This document shows, one piece after another, positions 20,581 to 30,847 of a stretch of DNA of 64,000 nucleotides (positions are counted from its first letter, which is position 1; each line of letters starts with the position of its first letter). The notes under the pieces were generated by a model. The model was not told where the DNA came from. It saw only the letters and a program-made list of their open reading frames with translations, and did no database searches. A program made the position numbers and the translations under genes. This DNA comes from Bog-473 sp963737745 (GTDB lineage: Bacteria > Actinomycetota > Acidimicrobiia > Acidimicrobiales > RAAP-2): NCBI GenBank assembly GCA_963737745.1, contig CAVTTR010000003.1, positions 124,001 to 188,000 on the forward strand. The letters run 5' to 3'.

Positions 20581-20943
20581 CTCCTGTCATCTCATTCGGG
20601 AAAGGGGGGTTTCCCTAATGAAGCCTGGTGGACAAAGCCCACACGATCCCTCTCAGCGGAATCGAATTGCACCGAATCCAGGGGGAGCGCCTCTCCGGCG
20701 CACATCTGTGGAGTTCGAGAGTCCATTTGCGTTCCCCCGCTACGACGCTACGCACCCCCTCGAGCTCTCGTGACCCATGAAACGAACTTAGGGCCAACTT
20801 TACCCGCCCCAGCCGCAGAATTAACATGCATGGAGAGATGCAACCTTCTCGCCACGGCATTGCAATCGAACTGCAGCAATGGCTCAACGTCAGTGCCACA
20901 TTGCTCGGCCACCGCGGGAGGCGGAGGACGGTCGAAGCCTCCG

Positions 20944-22458
20944 TTAGATGACGGTGACGATGGAGCCCAGCGTCATGTACGGCCAGGTCGCCGCCGCCCC
21001 GGCATAGGGCAGCTCAACACAGCCAAGGCTCTGGGGATCGCCATAGGAGGCGCGGGGCATGTAGTGCAATGCGTCCCCACCATTGAAGTAGGCCACGAAC
21101 TGCACCGGATCGGCATATGTCGACCCGCTGGGGGACGTCCCCCGCATGACTTGATTGCGCAAGCGCTCGTAGACGGGGAACGATCCGAGCGCGGTCGGGG
21201 TACCCGATCCGCCGGTGTTGGCCGGAGTGGTCACGACGACGACCCCGTTGTGCCAGATCGTGAGGGACTCCGGAGAGTTCTCACTCGCCAGGGCATAGGA
21301 ATAGCCATTCGGGTTGGCATCGAGGCCCGACGGATTGTTTGCCGCCGCCTGCAATGCGGCGATCTCACTGCTCGAGATGGTGCCATTGGTCGGGAGGCCC
21401 GCCACTGACTCAAAGGCCATGATGGCGCCCCTGGCGATCGCACCGTCCTGCCCCGGCGCCCAGAGTGCCCGCAAGGTCGGCGGAGGCGACCACAGCCATT
21501 GGAACCCATCGGGCGACCAGCTCAGCGGCAAGTAGCCCAGCCCCGCCAGCACCTCTTCCTGACCCAGCACCGTGGTGAGTGGATCCGTGGCCCCGTAGGC
21601 GATCCAATATCCTCCCGGGCGAGCGGCCATGCCCACGACGGGCGCCGTCAAGGGCGCGCCGGTCCCCGCGCCGTAGAAGGGCGCATCGCCAAAATCAAAG
21701 ATGCCGCCGTCGGAGGCCACCATGCGGTATCCGCCGTTGTCAGCGGTGGCCGTGATGCCGACGACCGGCTTGTTCAAGACGATGTTGCCGGTCGACCCGA
21801 AGAAGGGGGCGTCGCCAAAGGTGAACACGCCGCCGTCGGATGCCACCAACCAGTAGCCGTTGCCGTCGCTGGTCGGCGCCATGCCCACCACCGGCTTGTT
21901 CAAGACGATGGCGCCGGTGGACCCGAAGAAGGGGGCGTCGCCGAAACTGAAGATTCCGCCGTCTGAGGCCACCAACCAGTACCCCTTGCCATCGGGGGTC
22001 GAGGCCATGCCGACGACCGGCTTGTTCAGGACCATGGCACCGGTGGATCCGAAGAACTGGGCGTCGCCGAAACTGAAGATGCCGCCGTCGGATGCCACCA
22101 ACCAGTAGCCGCTGACCCGACGGCGTGGCGCCGATACCGACGATCGGTGCCCGCAGCGCGGAGGTGATGGAGCCGAAGTTCGCCGCATCGCCCTCGCCGA
22201 TCACTTGGCCACTCGCCGTGGTGGCCCAGTAGCCGTTTCCATCAGGGCGTCGAGGCGATGCCCACCAACGGGCCAGCCAAGCCGGTCTGGTTGGCCACGG
22301 CGGCGGACGCGGCTCCAAACCCGAGGACAGAAGTTCTGCCAACCGTGGCGGCGCCGGCGGGCGCAGGGCCCCCAGCCAGCGAGGACCAGTCCGGACACGA
22401 GAAGCCCCGCCATCGCCGCGATCACGCAACGAGGCAAGAACGATCGTAGGTCTGACAT
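20944..22458 (-). CDS. exported L,D-transpeptidase-like protein with 42-residue repeats (frame breaks)
   Basis: A secreted protein of about 500 residues. It starts at ATG 22458, preceded by GGGAG, with a signal peptide, followed by at least five repeats of the type Gly-Tyr-Trp-Leu-Val-Ala-Ser-Asp-Gly-Gly-Ile-Phe-Ser-Phe-Gly-Asp-Ala, each 42 residues. The C-terminal domain ends with a YkuD-like site Leu-His-Tyr-Met-Pro then Pro-Gln-Ser-Leu-Gly-Cys-Val-Glu-Leu-Pro; the nucleophile Cys is present but the usual Ser-His-Gly-Cys His is Leu. Such enzymes make 3-3 cross-links in peptidoglycan. The part up to about 22190 is intact; three frame changes fall between about 22100 and 22380, and all three frames carry the expected signal, linker and repeat sequence. 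Confidence 0.7.
21590..22250 (-). repeat. tandem 126-bp coding repeats
   Basis: Inside the L,D-transpeptidase-like gene the motif Gly-Tyr-Trp-Leu-Val-Ala-Ser-Asp-Gly-Gly recurs every 42 codons. The central three units are nearly identical at the DNA level, the outer ones are diverged. Repeats of this length can recombine and can also collapse in assembly, so the copy number should be taken with care. Confidence 0.75.
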
Positions 22459-22562
22459 GGTGCTCCCGTGGGACGAGTGGACGAACGAGAAGTTCGCTCG
22501 GGAACGATACCTGGCCCTGCTGACGCGACGCATTCCGGCCGAACCGGGCCCGTATCCGTGCG

Positions 22563-22769
22563 TTAGGCGGCGGCGACGACCCTGACGTTTCGGGCTTCTT
22601 CGCCCTTGCGCCCCGGGGCGACGGTGAACTCGACCGTCAGTCCCTCGGCGAGACCTTGGCGCTCATCGCCTTCGATCTGGGAGTGGTGCACGAAGAGATC
22701 CTCGCCGCCGTCGCGGGCCAGGAATCCGTAGCCGCGGGCACCGTTGAAGAACTTGACGGTTCCCGTCAT
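22563..22769 (-). CDS. csp: cold-shock domain protein
   Basis: A 68-residue CspA-type OB-fold protein that binds single-stranded RNA/DNA. RNP1 reads Gly-Tyr-Gly-Phe-Leu near residue 13 and RNP2 Asp-Leu-Phe-Val-His-His near residue 24. It contains Val-Lys-Phe-Phe-Asn-Gly-Ala-Arg where most relatives have Asn-x-x-Lys-Gly. It follows the DEAD-box helicase on the same strand, a pairing that makes sense because both remodel RNA structure. The helicase frame as read here runs into this gene by about 107 bases. Confidence 0.9.
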   Translation of the reverse strand: MTGTVKFFNGARGYGFLARDGGEDLFVHHSQIEGDERQGLAEGLTVEFTVAPGRKGEEARNVRVVAAA

Positions 22770-23930
22770 GGTGGAGGGACCGTCCTTGGCGTCGGCGCGG
22801 AGGAGCCGTTGGTGTCGGCGAGGAGAAGGGGGCGAGAAGGCCCTGCTCCATGCCGAGCGCCCGCTGCACGCTCTGGATCTCCTTGCGCTGCTCGTCGGTC
22901 ACCAATGACACCACGGTGCCGGTCCGCCCGGCGCGGCCGGTACGGCCCGAACGGTGGACGTAGTCGGTGTGATCAGCCGGCGGATCGAAGTGCACGACGC
23001 ACGGAAGGTCGTCGACATGGATCCCCCGGGCCACCACATCGGTGGCGACCAGGGCGTCGGCCTTGCCCTTGGCGAAGGAATCGAGCGCACGCTCACGCTG
23101 GCCCTGGGTCCGATCGCCGTGCATCGGGACCGCCCGAACACCTTGCGCCTGAAGCTGGCGGACGACCCGGTCGGCCCCTCTCTTCGTGCGGCAGAACACG
23201 AAGGCCTGGCCGTGCTGCGACACGAGCTTGGCCGTGATGGCGACGCGCTCGGCCCGATCCACTTTCCAGAAGTGATGGGTGACGTCGCTCTTCTCTTCTT
23301 CGGCCGTTTCGATGTTGACCCGAACCGGGTCGTGCTGATAGCTGCGGATGATCGCCTCGACCTCACGGCCGATCGTGGCCGAGAAGAGGATGACCTGGCG
23401 CTTGGCCGAGGTCTGGTCCAAGAGGCGGCGAACGGCGGGGAGGAAGCCCATGTCGGACATGCGGTCCGCCTCGTCGAGCACGACGGTGGTGACGTCGTCG
23501 AGCATGACGTCGCCGCGCTCGATGAGGTCCTCGAGGCGTCCCGGGACAGGCGACGACGACGTTGACACCCTTGTGGAGGGCCCGGACCTGGTCGCGGTAG
23601 CCGGTCCCACCAAAGATGGAGACCACCCGCTGGCTGTCACGTCCGAGGAGCGAACCCAGACACGGCGTGCACCTGGGACGCCAGCTCACGAGTCGGGACG
23701 AGGATGAGGGCCTGCGGGCGACGTGGCCGCGATTGGGTCATGTTGGCCGCGATCGGCATGCCGAAGGCAAGTGTCTTGCCCGAGCCGGTCGGTGCCTTGC
23801 CGCAGATGTCGCGGCCGGCCAATGCGGCAGGAATGGTGGCCGTTTGGATGGGAAGCGGGCTGGTGATGCCCAACTTCTGCAGGCGCGCGTTGATATCCGC
23901 GGAAACACCAAGGTCAGTAAAGGAAGTGAT
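22663..23930 (-). CDS. DEAD-box RNA helicase (frame breaks near 23660 and 23550)
   Basis: An ATP-dependent RNA helicase of about 420 residues read over three frames. Seen in order: Q-motif-type start Ser-Phe-Thr-Asp-Leu-Gly-Val, Walker A Ala-Pro-Thr-Gly-Ser-Gly-Lys-Thr, Pro-Thr-Arg-Glu-Leu-Ala, then Asp-Glu-Ala-Asp, Ser-Ala-Thr and His-Arg-Ser-Gly-Arg-Thr-Gly-Arg. It is the compact RhlE-like form with a short tail. No ATG or GTG stands at the expected start (about 23930), so the first codons may also be hit by an error. The C-terminus reads on into csp without a stop, which suggests another missed base near 22780. Confidence 0.8.
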
Positions 23931-24188
23931 GACGAAACTCCAGTCGAGTGATGAACGGCCTACTCGAATGAAGTTTCGAACGGGCCCCGCTGAACGATGG
24001 TTCAACGGCGGACTACATGATAGCAGAGAACGCGCCCCCGCGAAAGGTTCGCCGGAAGAGCGCGTCATCTCCCTGTGGTGGGCGGACCCACATCCCGAGA
24101 GTCGCCCGTTGAGCTGCGGAGACGGCGCGCGGGATCGACGTGTCACAACCGAGCGCCACCATCGACGCCAATCGAGGAGGAGTCACCG

Positions 24189-24446
24189 TGGCCGTATGCG
24201 GATATTGCAAAAACGAAATGACGGACAACATCAGCTGTCGACCTGACGCGTTGATGCTGGGTCAAGCTATTTTCGTGCCAATTCGTTGGGGCGACGAGAG
24301 GGCGAGCAAGGCCTGGAGCACCGATATCTGCTGCCGGGTCTGTGGCACGCCTCCCCGGAGGCGTCCACCATCCGGGTTGTTGCCTCGAGGAGTGTCCCTC
24401 GTGTGGTGGACCGGCGGCAGCCTGCCCCTGCTTCCTCGATCTCGAG
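24189..24446 (+). CDS. small Cys-rich protein, probable zinc binder (one frame break)
   Basis: From a GTG at 24189 with GAGGAGGAG before it, the protein begins Val-Ala-Val-Cys-Gly-Tyr-Cys-Lys-Asn-Glu-Met and reaches Cys-Cys-Arg-Val-Cys-Gly-Thr-Pro-Pro. One extra C in a CCCC run near 24355 shifts the frame; removing it continues with Gly-Gly-Val-His-His-Pro-Gly-Cys-Cys and Glu-Glu-Cys-Pro-Ser-Cys-Gly-Gly, then Cys-Pro-Cys. The His-His-Pro-Gly-Cys ... Glu-Cys-Pro-x-Cys pattern occurs in short bacterial proteins of unknown role. About eleven Cys in 85 residues suggest two or more metal sites. The true 3' end is not clear: the frame stays open beyond the conserved part. It is convergent with the hopanoid operon. 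Confidence 0.5.
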
Positions 24447-24591
24447 GCCCGGACAACCCGCCGACTGCGGACGCGACGCGTGGCCGACCGCGGCTCGGAT
24501 CCGGTGTCGTGCTCACCGCTTCCGTCGGCACTACCTTCGCTGACCGACCGCTGCTGTCGACGCCTGCTTCGGTGGTCGCAGAAAGTCCGGA

Positions 24592-26459
24592 TCAGATGTT
24601 CCCGCGCGGATGCGCACAGCCTAAGCGCCCTCTGGGCCAGGCTCGGACCATCGAGACCGAGACCGGCCAGGATGTCGTCCGCCTTTCCCTGCGGAAAGTA
24701 TGCGAGGGGAAGTCCGCACGAAACGATGGCCGGAGGTGGATCGGGTTCGGATCGTGGCGCGCAGGGCGGTGGGCGATCGACTGCACCGACACCACCGGCA
24801 ACGACCCCGTCCTCGACGGTGATGACCACGTGATGACGAAGCGCATCGCCAACATCAGCGGGTCCAACGGAGCCGCCGCTCGAATGTCCCACACCGTGGC
24901 CTCGACCCCGTGGCGCGAGAGCTCCACTGCCGCCTGCTCACAGACCTCGACCATTTTGCCGAGCCCCAAGAAGCAAACCGTCCGGCCGGCGCGCACCCGC
25001 CGAGCCGAGAGCCCGTTCCCCGTCCTCGCGCTGTGCCGGGCTTCGGTCTTGGGCCAACGAAGGGCGACCGGCCCGGTCGTGATCGCGATGGCCTGCGCCA
25101 GCATGACCGGAATCTCTTCGTAACTCGAAGGCGCCAACACGGTCATGCCGGGCACCTTGGTCAAGAGGGCCAGGTCCATCACGCCGTTATGACTCGGACC
25201 GTCATCGCCGGTGATCCCCGCTCGGTCGATGCAGAAGATGACCGGCAGACCGTGGAGTCCGACGTCGTAATAGAGCTGGTCCCAGGCTCGGTTGAGAAAG
25301 GTCGAGTAGATGGCGACAACGGGACGAAAGCCGCCCATGGCCAGACCGGCTGCGGTCGCCACGGCGTGTTGCTCGGCGATGCCGACGTCGATGAAGCGCT
25401 CGGGATAGCGACGCGAGAACTCGATCAGACCACATGAACCCGGCATGGCGGCCGTGATGGCCATCAGCTCGGGATGCAACGCCGCCTCGCGTACCAGTGC
25501 CGACCCGAAGCCCTCCGTGTAGCTGGAGGTTCTGCCGCGCACGTGCGCCACGCCGGTCGCCGGGTCGAACGGTCCGATGTCGTGCAGTCGCTTCTCGTCG
25601 TCACTCTCGGCCGGTGCATAGCCCCGCCCCTTCTCGGTGTGCACATGCAACACGACCGGCCCCGGAGCGAGCGCTACACGCGGCGAGCGCTCTCTCCAAT
25701 TCCGAGAAGTCGTGACCGTCGACCGGTCCTTCGTATGCCAGATCCCAAGGCGCGGAAGAAGGTAGCCGGCGCCACCGGCACCCACGGCGGACGTGCCGGC
25801 AGTGCTCAAGGGTCGAGACCGTCGGGGCATAGGACCGCCCGTTGTCGTTGAGGATGATGATCACCCTGGCTGCCGTGGGCGCCGATATTGGAGAGAGCTT
25901 CATAGGCCAGGCCACCGGTGAGAGCACCGTCGCCGACCACGGCAACCACATGGTGCGTGGCCTGCGCCAGATCCCGGGCTCGGGCCAATCCGTAGGCGTA
26001 CGACAACGCCGTCGAGGCATGGCTGTTCTCCACCAGGTCATGGACGGACTCGCCCCGGTTGGCGTAGCCCGAAAGCCCGTGCGGCCGTCGCAGCGTGGGG
26101 AAGTCAGCCGCGCGCCCGGTGAGGATCTTGTGGACATACGTCTGGTGCCCGGTGTCCCACACGATCTGATCGCGGGGGGACTCGAACCGCCGGTGCAGGG
26201 CCAGCGTGAGCTCGACCACCCCCAAGTTCGAGCCGAGGTGGCCGCCGTTCTCGGAGACGGCCGATATGAGAAACGACCGTATGTCCGCAGCGAGCGGCTT
26301 CAGGGCATGAGCACCGAGAGCGCGGACCTTGGACGGAGTGAGCCCAAGGAGATCTGCCGTCGCAGCGCATCCGGCCTGCCACGCGTCGTCGGCTGCCCAT
26401 TCCAATGTCTCCGCCGAAAGCAAGCGCGGAGCCGAGGACCCGATGTCAAGGGCAGCCAC
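24592..26459 (-). CDS. dxs: 1-deoxy-D-xylulose-5-phosphate synthase, copy 2 (several frame breaks, short linker)
   Basis: Second Dxs, last gene of the hopanoid operon, probably raising isoprenoid supply for it. The start is GTG 26459, seven bases after the hpnH stop. Motifs: Thr-Gly-His-Gln-Thr-Tyr-Val-His, Gly-Asp-Gly-Ala-Leu-Thr-Gly-Gly, Asn-Asp-Asn-Gly-Arg-Ser-Tyr-Ala-Pro, Gly-Pro-Val-Asp-Gly-His-Asp, Asp-Val-Gly-Ile-Ala-Glu-Gln-His and Asp-Asp-Gly-Pro-Ser-His. The frame changes near 25870, twice between 25680 and 25800, and again near 24850 and 24780. The segment between the thiamine-binding Asn-Asp-Asn and the Gly-Pro-Val-Asp-Gly-His is about 80 bases instead of about 190 in copy 1 and codes a Gly/Ala-rich stretch. 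The 3' end is approximate. Confidence 0.75.
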
Positions 26460-26465
26460 CGTGCG

Positions 26466-27473
26466 TCAGTGCGTTGAGACGAGGGCGCGAAGTGACTGGC
26501 GGAGCGAACCCATCGTGGCAATCACCGCACTCGGCTCATAGCCGCAATGGGCCATACAGTTGGCGCAGCGTTCGTCCTTGCCTCGCCCGTAGGCATCCCA
26601 GTCGGTAGTCTCGATCAACTCCTTATAGCTACTGGCGTATCCGTCGGCCATCAGATAGCAGGGACGCTGCCAACCGAGCACGGAGTAACTGGGAATCCCC
26701 CACGCCGTGCATTGGAAGTCCGACTTGCCCTCCAAGAAGTCGAGAAACAGCGGCGAGTGATTCAACCGCCACTTCTTACGGTGCTTCTGCCCGAACGCAT
26801 CGGAGAAGAGCTTCTGGGTCTGCTCGACACCGAGAAAATGCTCCTGGTCGGGTGCCTTTTCGTAGGCGAACGCCGGCGAGATCATCATGGCGTCCACGCC
26901 GAGGTCGTCGTTGAGGAAGTTCAACACGTCACGCACCGTCTTGGGCGAGTCGGTGTTGAAGAAGGTCGAATTGGTCGTGACGCGAAATCCCTTCTCCTTG
27001 GCCAAGCGAATGGCGGCCACGGCCTCGTCGAAAACACCTTCACGATCAACTGCGGCATCGTGTCGCTCGCGCAGGCCGTCCACGTGCACCACCCAGGAGA
27101 AGAAGTGGGACGGGGTGAACTTGTCGATGCGCCGCTGGAGAAGCACGGCATTCGTGCAGAGATAGACGTACACCTTGCGGCGCACGAGCTCTTGCACCAT
27201 GGCGGCGATGTCGGGATGCAGCAGGGGCTCGCCACCGGCTATGGAGACCATGGGCGTGCCGCACTCTTCGACGGCGTTCACCACGTCCTCGACCGACAAA
27301 CGCTTACGCAGGATGTCCGTCGGGTGCTGGATTTTGCCGCAACCCGGGCATGAGAGGTTGCAGGCAAACAGCGGCTCGATCTCAGTGATGAAGGGGAACC
27401 GAGGGTCTCGTTGGAGCTTCTTCTTCAAGAAGTACGTACCGACTCGGAGATTCTGTCGCAATGGAATGGGCAT
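26466..27473 (-). CDS. hpnH: HpnH, adenosyl hopene transferase (radical SAM)
   Basis: A 335-residue radical SAM enzyme that joins the 5'-deoxyadenosyl group to diploptene to make adenosylhopane, the first step to C35 hopanoids. The cluster motif Cys-Asn-Leu-Ser-Cys-Pro-Gly-Cys is near residue 38, with Gly-Gly-Glu-Pro-Leu near residue 79 and a C-terminal Cys-Ala-Asn-Cys-Met-Ala-His-Cys-Gly-Tyr region near residue 303, as in HpnH. The ATG at 27473 starts the family N-terminus and overlaps the ispH stop (ATGA). The frame is intact, unlike most genes of the operon. Confidence 0.93.
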   Translation of the reverse strand: MPIPLRQNLRVGTYFLKKKLQRDPRFPFITEIEPLFACNLSCPGCGKIQHPTDILRKRLSVEDVVNAVEECGTPMVSIAGGEPLLHPDIAAMVQELVRRKVYVYLCTNAVLLQRRIDKFTPSHFFSWVVHVDGLRERHDAAVDREGVFDEAVAAIRLAKEKGFRVTTNSTFFNTDSPKTVRDVLNFLNDDLGVDAMMISPAFAYEKAPDQEHFLGVEQTQKLFSDAFGQKHRKKWRLNHSPLFLDFLEGKSDFQCTAWGIPSYSVLGWQRPCYLMADGYASSYKELIETTDWDAYGRGKDERCANCMAHCGYEPSAVIATMGSLRQSLRALVSTH

Positions 27474-28392
27474 CAGCGCACCTGCCTTGGTAGTGAAAAT
27501 TGGACGGTTTCTTCGGTTGTTCGGTGTTCGGTGATCGTCGTCGGCCCGAGCGTCGACAACATGTCGATGACCTCGGTGACCAGTGTCTCGGGCGCGGATG
27601 CTCCGGCCGTCAACCCCACGCGGCTCACATTGTCGAGCCAATCGAGGTGAATTTCTGAGGCGTCTTCGATCAGTTCCGCTCGACATCCCGCCCGGCGGGC
27701 CACTTCGACCAGGCGGGCGGTATTGGAGGAATTGGCCGAACCGACCACCAACATCAGATCACACTGATGAGCGATGGCGCGTACGGCATCCTGGCGGTTC
27801 TGCGTGGCGTAACAGATGTCGTTGGACGTCGGACCCACGAGTTGGGGAAAGCGCTGGCGCAGTGCGCTGACGACTTCGGCCGCTTCGTCGATGGAGAGGG
27901 TCGTCTGCGTCAGGTACGCCACACGGTCGTGATCGTCGAACGTGAGATCGGCGACATCCTCCTTGCCTTGCACGAGCTGTATGCGGTCGGGCGCTTCGCC
28001 CACCGTCCCCACCACCTCCTCGTGGTCAGCATGACCGACGAGCACGATCTGATAGTCCTGCGCGAGATAGCGCCGAGCTTCGTGATGCACTTTTGCCACC
28101 AACGGACACGTGGCGTCGATGACCGTCAGGTCGAGCCGTTCGGCCGCCGCGGCGCGCACGGCGGGCGAGACCCCGTGCGCGGCCAGCACGACGGTAGCTC
28201 CGTCAGGCACCTCGTCGAGTTCAGCGACGAATATCGCACCTTTGGCCTCGAGGTCGGCCACGACGTGCACGTTATGAACGATCTGTCTGCGGACGAACAC
28301 CGGACTGCCGAATCGCGCCAGCGCACGTTCGACGATTTCGATCGCCCGTTCGACGCCGGCACAGAACGAGCGTGGACTCGCGAGCAGTACAT
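27473..28392 (-). CDS. ispH: 4-hydroxy-3-methylbut-2-enyl diphosphate reductase IspH
   Basis: About 306 residues. IspH makes IPP and DMAPP in the last MEP-pathway step using a [4Fe-4S] cluster. The three cluster Cys are seen: in Ser-Phe-Cys-Ala-Gly-Val near the N-terminus, Asp-Ala-Thr-Cys-Pro-Leu-Val, and Asn-Asp-Ile-Cys-Tyr-Ala-Thr-Gln-Asn-Arg. The usual Pro-Arg-Gly-Phe-Cys is Pro-Arg-Ser-Phe-Cys. The start is unsettled: an ATG at 28392 is one base out of frame with the conserved N-terminus, which a single lost G would explain. It sits between hpnG and hpnH and feeds the hopanoid pathway. Confidence 0.88.
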
Positions 28393-28940
28393 GGTGCGAG
28401 CGGCTGGCGCGGGCCCAGCGTTCGAGCGAGGTACGGACACCCAAAAGCGAACTCGAGCGCGGCCAGCGTCTGACCCTTCTGCGGATCGGCAATCACCCGC
28501 ACCGCGGCGACAGGGTGGTCCACCAAATGGAGAGCCACCCACGCCGATTCGGTATCCCAGGCGATGGCGCCGTCACCGGCAAGTCGTGCTGCCTCTTCGG
28601 TTGCGAGGGCACCTGAAGCCGACACGAGCGGGCCGGTGCGCACGCTCAGGCCGAGCCGCTGCAGATCCCGGGCCACGGCGGTCGACGCCGGGAGTCGACG
28701 CCGGGGAGTCCCATCCGTCGCCCACAGCTCGGTGGCCACGACAAGTTGGCCGGGGCGAATGGTGGGATCAAGTGCGTACGCCACGCCGGAAAGTGCCACC
28801 GGAGTACCAACGGCCAGGGTTTCCCGCAGCCGCGACCCGGTCAAGAGCGCCTGCGCCATGCCGGCACCCGAGATCATGACGCCCCCGCCAATGGCCTCGG
28901 CCTGCACTCGATCGGCGGTCAGCACGGCGAGATCAACCAT
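28393..28940 (-). CDS. hpnG: HpnG-like adenosylhopane nucleosidase
   Basis: A protein of about 185 residues related to purine nucleoside/MTA phosphorylases, placed where hopanoid clusters carry HpnG, which removes adenine from adenosylhopane to give phosphoribosyl- or ribosylhopane. It has the Gly-x-Gly-Met-Ala-Gln-Ala type nucleotide-binding turn near residue 24 and a Gly-Ala-Ile-Ala-Trp-Asp-Thr-Glu-Ser-Ala-Trp-Val-Ala segment near residue 125, where the family has its Glu/Asp active site. The ATG at 28940 overlaps the squalene-hopene cyclase stop. The C-terminal end is not resolved because the frame runs on into ispH. Confidence 0.75.
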
Positions 28941-30847
28941 GGTCCCACCCATAGGCGTAGCGACCGAGGGCCATCACCGGAAAGACCAGGTGGTACAGGT
29001 GGTAGTTGATATAGAAGTCGCCGGGAAAACCGGTACCCGTGAACCATGTCTCGTCCCAGGTCCCGTCGGGAAGCTGGTTATCAACGAGAAAGCCGACGCC
29101 CCGTTCACACGAGGGGCCACGTTCGTTCGCTGCGAGAAGGGCGAGCAGGGCCCACGCTGTTTGGCTGGCGTTGGACACGCCTCGACCGCGAAATTCCGGG
29201 TCACGATACGAGCGCAGATCTTCGCCCCAACCCCCATCCTCGTTCTGGTGCTCCTCGAGCCAGGCCACAGCGCGCCGGATGGCGGCATGGCGGGGTGAGA
29301 CCCCCGCCGCTACCAGCGCCGGCACGACGGCCCCGGTGCCATAGATGTGATTGGAGCCCCACCGGCCAAACCACGAACCATCGGACTCTTGCGCGTCGAA
29401 CAGCCAGAGGATCCCCCGCTCGGTGGCCCGGCCGGACTGTCCCAAGATGGCGAGCATCTCGATCACGTGGGCAGTGACGTCAGCGCTTGGTGGATCGATG
29501 AGCTCCCCGAAGTCACAGAAGGGGAGATCCCGACAAAGGGCCCGGGTATTGTCAACGTCGAAGGCGGCCCATCCACCGTCTCGACATTGCATTCCCTCGG
29601 TCCAGGCGATCCCACGTGCCACCGCATCGCTTTCGTGATGACCGGTGCGTCGGAGTGCGAGAGCCACCTCCGCCGTGTCGTCGATATCGGGGTAGTTGTC
29701 ATTGGCGAACTCAAAGGCCCAGCCACCTGGCGCCAAATCAGGCCGGCGAACGGCCCAGTCCCCCGGAACCGTGATCTCTTCCTCCAAAAGCCAGCTCCCG
29801 GCCTTGCGCATCGACGGATCGTCCGGGGATACTCCGGCGTCGCCCAACGCCACGACCGCCAGCGCTGTGTCCCACACGGGGGATTGACACGCTTCGATCC
29901 GGCGGCCGTTCTCATCTTCGATGGTGAATCCGTCGAGACCGTCGATGGCCGCTTGCATGACGGGGTGGTCAAGGGCGTAGCCCTGGAGATGCAGCGCCAT
30001 CAGCGAGTACACCCAGGGCGGTTGGATGCCGCCCCAAGAACCGTCGGCCTCCTGCCGCTGGACGATCCAGCGTTCGGCCCTCGCCAGACAGAACCGACGG
30101 AGAGGCCCTATCGGTTTGCGCTCGTACAGGTGCAGGACGCGATCAAGCAGATCGAACCAACCGGCCCAGGTGTTGAGCGGGCGCCGGACGACGGGAGCCG
30201 GACCTACATCGAGCTCATCGATGTCGATCGAGAGGTCATGTACCGGTCGATGCGCGTTGACTACGGTGAGCGCAACGACAGTCTGTCGGGCCCAACATCC
30301 GAAGTCGTAGATGTTCAAAGGAACCCACGGCGGGAGCAGCATGAGCTCCGGCGGAAGAATGGGCAAACTCTCCCAGGACCATTTTCCGAAAAGTGCCAGC
30401 CAGATACGCGTGAAGACCCGGCTCGCCCCTATTCCGCCCTCTCCGCGGATGTATTCAACCGCCAGGCGCATATGCGCGGAGATCGGGGCTGTCGCCGGCC
30501 AGCTTGAGGGCGACGTAGGCCTCAATGGTGGTCGAGAGGTCGGGAGGACCCCCGTAGTACGTGGCCCAGGTCCCGTCGTCGCGCTGACGAGAGCGGATCC
30601 ATTTCGCAGCCCCCGCCGTCTGGTCCTCGGTACGAATACCGAGGAACTGGCGCAGAAGGAGATCCTCGGCATCCATGGTGACGTTCGTCTCCAGCTCGCC
30701 CTTCCACCAGCCGTCTTCGTGCTGGAGCTCCTTGAGCGCGGCCACCGATCGTTCGAGGCTCTCGGCGATGGAGACGGCAGAATCGAGCTCCAGCCCGTCG
30801 CCGTCCTCCTCGGGGACGTCAGATTGGAAGAGAGAGGAGATCGCCAT
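28933..30847 (-). CDS. shc: squalene-hopene cyclase (one frame break near 30480)
   Basis: About 635 residues. The enzyme cyclises squalene to hopene/hopanol at the membrane. The catalytic Asp-Ile-Asp-Asp-Thr-Ala motif is clear around 29685, and many QW-type repeats (for example Asp-Gly-Ser-Trp-Gly-Gly and Glu-Asp-Gly-Gly-Trp-Gly) are spread over the protein, the mark of the fold. The N-terminus begins at ATG 30847, which overlaps the stop of the polyprenyl synthase gene (TGATG). Near 30480 the frame changes inside Asp-Leu-Arg-Ala / Met-Arg-Leu-Ala-Val-Glu; one extra T accounts for it. Confidence 0.93.

Larger units (their letters stand above)
20168..20943. other. gene-poor stretch with glnII upstream region and a transporter remnant
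   Basis: Nearly 780 bases without an intact gene. It contains the promoter side of glnII, an MMPL fragment (listed separately), a perfect 11-bp hairpin at 20554-20580, and a GGGAAA/TTTCCC hairpin around 20600. The remainder up to the L,D-transpeptidase gene shows no recognisable coding signal. Confidence 0.4.

Noticed and set aside
29347..30507. Plus-strand frame of 386 codons opposite squalene-hopene cyclase
   Set aside because: Antisense to conserved cyclase repeats; no start signal and no family.
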